64,000 bases of DNA. Origin: Phytoactinopolyspora mesophila. Its GTDB lineage: Bacteria > Actinomycetota > Actinomycetes > Jiangellales > Jiangellaceae. The notes below the pieces were generated by a model. It saw only the letters and a list, made by a program, of their open reading frames with translations, had not been told where the DNA came from and ran no database searches. The stretch spans positions 682,001-746,000 of the forward strand of contig NZ_WLZY01000001.1 in the NCBI RefSeq assembly GCF_010122465.1, given 5' to 3'. Position 1 is the first letter of the stretch. Each line of letters opens with the position of its first letter. This document shows positions 60,908 to 64,000 of this stretch, piece by piece. The translations under genes were made by a program, and so were the position numbers.

Positions 60908-62417
60908 AACGCGCGGTCAGCTCCGAGACCAGTTCCGCCGCCGTGTCACAACGATCCAGCAACGCACCGACGTGTGCTTTGGTGCCGCGCCGCGGATCGA
61001 GGGTGGGGACGCGCTGTAGTGCGTCGTGGCCGGGCAGATCGAAAATCACCGAGTCCCACGATGCGGCGGCTATGGTCTCGGCGTACTTGTCCAGGCAGCG
61101 CCCCCGGAAATATGCCCGGGTGTCTTCCGGCGGACCATAGACCGCACGAGTCACCTGCTCTTCGTTCAGCAGGCGTTTCATCCGCGACTTGGCCACCAGC
61201 CGGTGGTACAGCCCCCGCTCGGGGCGCACGTCGGAGTACTGGAGGTCCACCAGCTGGAGTTTCGGATTGGACCAGTCGAGTCCGTCGCGTTCGCGATATG
61301 ACTCGAGCAGTGCCAGCTTCGCCACCCAGTCGAGCTGATCGGACAGCGACATCGGATCGTTTCCGAGAGCGGTCAGAATCGACTCCCAGCGATCGAGGAC
61401 GTCCGCGGTGACCGGATCGATGTCCGAGCCGTAACGGTCTTCGACGAACTTGCGGGCTTGCTCCGCGTATTCGGTCTGCAACTGCACCGCGGTCAGCCTG
61501 CGGCCGTCGGTGAGCTCCACCTGGTGTTGCAGGCTGGGATCGTGCGAGACCTCATGCAGGGCCGTCACCGGGCGCTCTATCGCAAGGTCCCAGCCGAGGA
61601 AGCCATCCTCGATCATGGTCAGCACCAGCGCTGTGCTCCCCAGCTTCACATACGTGGAGATCTCCGAGAGATTCGCGTCGCCGACGATCACATGAAGGCG
61701 CCGATAACGTTCCGGGTCGGCGTGCGGCTCGTCACGAGTGTTGACAATCGGCCGTTTGAGGGTGGTCTCGAGGCCGACCTCGACCTCGAAGTAGTCAGCG
61801 CGCTGCGAGATCTGAAACCCGTCGCGGCCGCCGTCCTGGCCGAGGCCGACACGTCCGGCGCCGCAGACCACCTGCCGGGAGACAAAAAACGGCACCAGAT
61901 GCCGGACGATGTCGGCGAACGGCGTGGCCCGGTTCATCAGATAGTTCTCGTGGCATCCGTACGAGGCGCCTTTGTTGTCCACGTTGTTCTTGTACAGCTG
62001 GATAGGTGCTGTGCCCGGAACATGTGCGGCGAAGCGCGCGGCCTCGGCCATGATGTGCTCGCCCGCCTTGTCCCACATGACCGCGTCGAGCGGGTTGGTG
62101 ACCTCGGGCGAAGAGTATTCGGGATGTGCATGGTCGACGTAAAGTCGCGCGCCGTTGGTCAGGATGACATTCGCCAGGCCGATTTCCTCGTCGGTGAGCT
62201 GGCTCGGGTCGGCGCCGGTGCGGGAGAGCTCGAAGCCACGGGCGTCGCGCAGCGGGTTCTCTTCCTCGAAGTCCCAGCGCGCCCGCCTGGCCCGGGCACG
62301 CTGGCCCGCGTAAGCGTTCACCACCTGCGACGACGTGAGCATCGAGTTGGCTGCGGGATTGCTCGGCACCGAGATGCCGTACTCGGTCTCGATGCCCATA
62401 ATGCGGCGTACGCTCAT
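60906..62417 (-). CDS. dop: Depupylase/Pup deamidase Dop
   Basis: A 503-residue enzyme homologous to PafA that removes Pup from substrates and deamidates Pup-Gln where it occurs. Hallmarks are [16 protein letters not shown], the Dop-specific insert at about residues 40-85 ([34 protein letters not shown]), the catalytic Asp in [18 protein letters not shown], and [20 protein letters not shown]. The insert tells it from PafA. Since Pup here ends in Glu, depupylation is probably its main task. It lies between mpa and pup. Confidence 0.96.
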   Translation of the reverse strand: MSVRRIMGIETEYGISVPSNPAANSMLTSSQVVNAYAGQRARARRARWDFEEENPLRDARGFELSRTGADPSQLTDEEIGLANVILTNGARLYVDHAHPEYSSPEVTNPLDAVMWDKAGEHIMAEAARFAAHVPGTAPIQLYKNNVDNKGASYGCHENYLMNRATPFADIVRHLVPFFVSRQVVCGAGRVGLGQDGGRDGFQISQRADYFEVEVGLETTLKRPIVNTRDEPHADPERYRRLHVIVGDANLSEISTYVKLGSTALVLTMIEDGFLGWDLAIERPVTALHEVSHDPSLQHQVELTDGRRLTAVQLQTEYAEQARKFVEDRYGSDIDPVTADVLDRWESILTALGNDPMSLSDQLDWVAKLALLESYRERDGLDWSNPKLQLVDLQYSDVRPERGLYHRLVAKSRMKRLLNEEQVTRAVYGPPEDTRAYFRGRCLDKYAETIAAASWDSVIFDLPGHDALQRVPTLDPRRGTKAHVGALLDRCDTAAELVSELTAR

Positions 62418-62485
62418 GCAACGAGCCTACGTGAGAGAAGCCCGATCACCAGTAGCCGGCCACGCGATTGACCACTGACGCACGC

Positions 62486-62526
62486 GGACCGTGGCGCGGC
62501 AACCGATGTGCTCGCGACCACGGTCC
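62486..62526. terminator. Stem-loop behind mpa
   Basis: GGACCGTGG (62486-62494) and CCACGGTCC (62518-62526) are perfect 9-bp arms with a 23-base loop, in the 155-bp spacer between mpa and dop. A run of GTGAGTG/CGTGAGC-like repeats follows toward mpa (62530-62575). Role as terminator or processing site is possible. Confidence 0.45.
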
Positions 62527-62572
62527 GGCGTGAGTGCTAGGCGTGAGCGCTACGCGTGAATGTGAGTGAGTG

Positions 62573-64000
62573 TCAGAGGTACTGGCCGGTGTTGGCAACG
62601 GTGTCGATCGACCGGCCGGCCTCGCTGCCGGTCTTGCCGGCGACCAGCGTCCGGATGAAGACGATACGCTCGCCCTTCTTGCCGGAGATACGCGCCCAGT
62701 CGTCCGGGTTGGTGGTGTTCGGGAGGTCTTCGTTCTCCTTGAACTCGTCGAAGCAGGCATTGAGCAGATGCTGTACGCGGATACCCTTGACGCCGGTGTC
62801 GAGTGCGTCTTTGATCGCCATCTTCTTGGCTCGATCGACGATGTTCTGGATCATCGCACCGGAGTTGAAGTCCTTGAAGTACAGCACTTCCTTGTCACCG
62901 TTGGCGTATGTGACCTCGAGGAACCGGTTCTCGTCGGTCTCGGAGTACATGCGCTCGACCGACCGCTGGATCATCGCCTCGACCGTCGCCGCTTTGTCGC
63001 CACCGTGCTCGGCGACGTCGTCGGCGTGCAGCGGCAGATCGGTGGTGAGGTACTTGCTGAAGATATCCTTCGCGCCTTCAGCGTCAGGACGCTCGATCTT
63101 GATCTTCACGTCCAGCCGGCCCGGCCGCAGGATGGCGGGGTCGATCATGTCTTCCCGGTTGGACGCACCGATGACGATGACGTTCTCGAGGCTCTCGACA
63201 CCGTCGATCTCCGACAGCAACTGGGGAACGATGGTGTTCTCGACGTCGGAGGAGACACCTGAGCCGCGGGTACGGAACAACGAGTCCATCTCGTCGAAGA
63301 AGACGATGACCGGCGTGCCCTCGCTGGCTTTTTCCCGAGCCCGCTGGAACACCAGCCGGATGTGGCGCTCGGTCTCCCCCACATACTTGTTCAGCAGCTC
63401 TGGACCTTTGATGTTCAGGAAGTACGACTTGCCCTCCGACTTTCCGGTCTTGCGGGCGACCTCTTTGGCGAGAGAGTTGGCGACAGCCTTGGCGATCAGT
63501 GTCTTACCGCAGCCCGGCGGGCCATAGAGCAGCACGCCCTTGGGTGCCTGAAGATGATGCTCTTTGAAGAGGTCGGCATGTAGATACGGCAGCTCCACCG
63601 CGTCGCGGATCTGGTCGATCTGGCCACGGAGGCCGCCGATGTCCAGGTAGTCGATGTCCGGGACCTCTTCGAGGATCAGCTCTTCGACCTCGCTCTTCGG
63701 AATACGCTCGTACACGAAGCCCGCACGGGGTTCGAGCAGCAGCGAATCCCCGGACCGCAATCCAGAGTCACGCAGCGGCGAGGCAATGTGGACGACGCGT
63801 TCTTCGTCGGTATGCCCGATGACCAATGCGCGTTCGGTGTCGGCGAGCAACTCCTTCAACATCACGACCTCGCCGACACGCTCGTACTCCAGCGCTCGCA
63901 CCACGTTGAGTGCCTCGTTGAGCATGACCTCCTGCCCAGGCTGCAGAGAGGCGATGTCGACTTCCGGGCTCACCGCCACCCGAAGCTTGCGGCCGCCGGT
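62573..64000 (-). CDS. mpa: Proteasome-associated AAA ATPase Mpa/ARC (N-terminus outside window)
   Basis: The frame is open to the window edge, so the N-terminal coiled coil that binds Pup is missing. The visible 475 residues start in the OB domain ([16 protein letters not shown]), then the AAA module with Walker [14 protein letters not shown], Walker [13 protein letters not shown] and [15 protein letters not shown]. The protein ends in GQYL, the C-terminal motif that docks into the 20S alpha ring. It unfolds pupylated proteins and feeds them to PrcAB. Confidence 0.97.
   Translation of the reverse strand, partial: TGGRKLRVAVSPEVDIASLQPGQEVMLNEALNVVRALEYERVGEVVMLKELLADTERALVIGHTDEERVVHIASPLRDSGLRSGDSLLLEPRAGFVYERIPKSEVEELILEEVPDIDYLDIGGLRGQIDQIRDAVELPYLHADLFKEHHLQAPKGVLLYGPPGCGKTLIAKAVANSLAKEVARKTGKSEGKSYFLNIKGPELLNKYVGETERHIRLVFQRAREKASEGTPVIVFFDEMDSLFRTRGSGVSSDVENTIVPQLLSEIDGVESLENVIVIGASNREDMIDPAILRPGRLDVKIKIERPDAEGAKDIFSKYLTTDLPLHADDVAEHGGDKAATVEAMIQRSVERMYSETDENRFLEVTYANGDKEVLYFKDFNSGAMIQNIVDRAKKMAIKDALDTGVKGIRVQHLLNACFDEFKENEDLPNTTNPDDWARISGKKGERIVFIRTLVAGKTGSEAGRSIDTVANTGQYL

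Overview
The window is a stretch of a high-GC actinobacterial chromosome. It contains a complete Pup-proteasome locus (mpa, dop, pup, prcB, prcA, pafA, pafB, pafC), RbpA, a DUF222/HNH protein of the 13E12 type, actinobacterial -10 boxes and many GTG starts. Gene order from 45.6 to 64 kb follows the order known in Mycobacterium tuberculosis from pepE (Rv2089c) to mpa (Rv2115c). The genus cannot be fixed from the sequence; a Jiangella-like soil actinomycete is only a guess. No rRNA, tRNA, CRISPR array or intact transposase was seen. Both edges cut genes: a UvrA paralogue on the left and mpa on the right.

Region 1 (0-5.8 kb): a UvrA-like ATPase, a 5'-truncated Asp/Glu-racemase/maleate-isomerase family remnant, a PadR regulator, a phytoene-dehydrogenase-like FAD enzyme and an RlmA-type methyltransferase. 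Region 2 (5.9-14.7 kb): an uptake operon with a DeoR-HTH/LacI-sensor hybrid regulator, a 2-hydroxyacid dehydrogenase and an Opp-type ABC importer whose two ATPases are fused. Region 3 (14.8-17.7 kb): a DrrAB-type exporter with a divergent TetR regulator. Region 4 (17.7-24.4 kb): an amino-sugar locus (CUT1 importer, SIS protein, MurR/RpiR regulator, divergent kinase). Region 5 (24.5-31.6 kb): housekeeping genes, including glyA behind a ZTP riboswitch, def, rbpA behind a SigR-type promoter, and the ppm-lnt pair. Region 6 (31.6-33.2 kb): a gene-poor, repeat-bearing gap.

Region 7 (33.2-41.2 kb): lysine 6-aminotransferase, an aldehyde dehydrogenase, a fused alpha-beta 2-oxoacid dehydrogenase E1 and glutaryl-CoA dehydrogenase form a tight operon. 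Read as a pathway it converts lysine through aminoadipate and 2-oxoadipate to glutaryl-CoA and crotonyl-CoA. An acetyltransferase behind a possible leader peptide and an Lrp/AsnC regulator follow. Region 8 (41.3-45.6 kb): a TetR/NAD(P)-binding protein pair and a repeat-rich HNH protein. Region 9 (45.6-64 kb): pepE, a 5'-3' exonuclease, helY, tatC, tatA, pafCB, a DUF3866 gene, two FKBP genes, pafA, prcA, prcB, pup, dop and mpa.

The least expected features are non-coding. A palindromic element of about 110 bp occurs twice, 41 kb apart and in opposite orientation, each time between convergent genes. Three further long perfect palindromes of unrelated sequence sit at gene ends. The fused-E1 lysine operon is the best candidate for a poorly described metabolic system.
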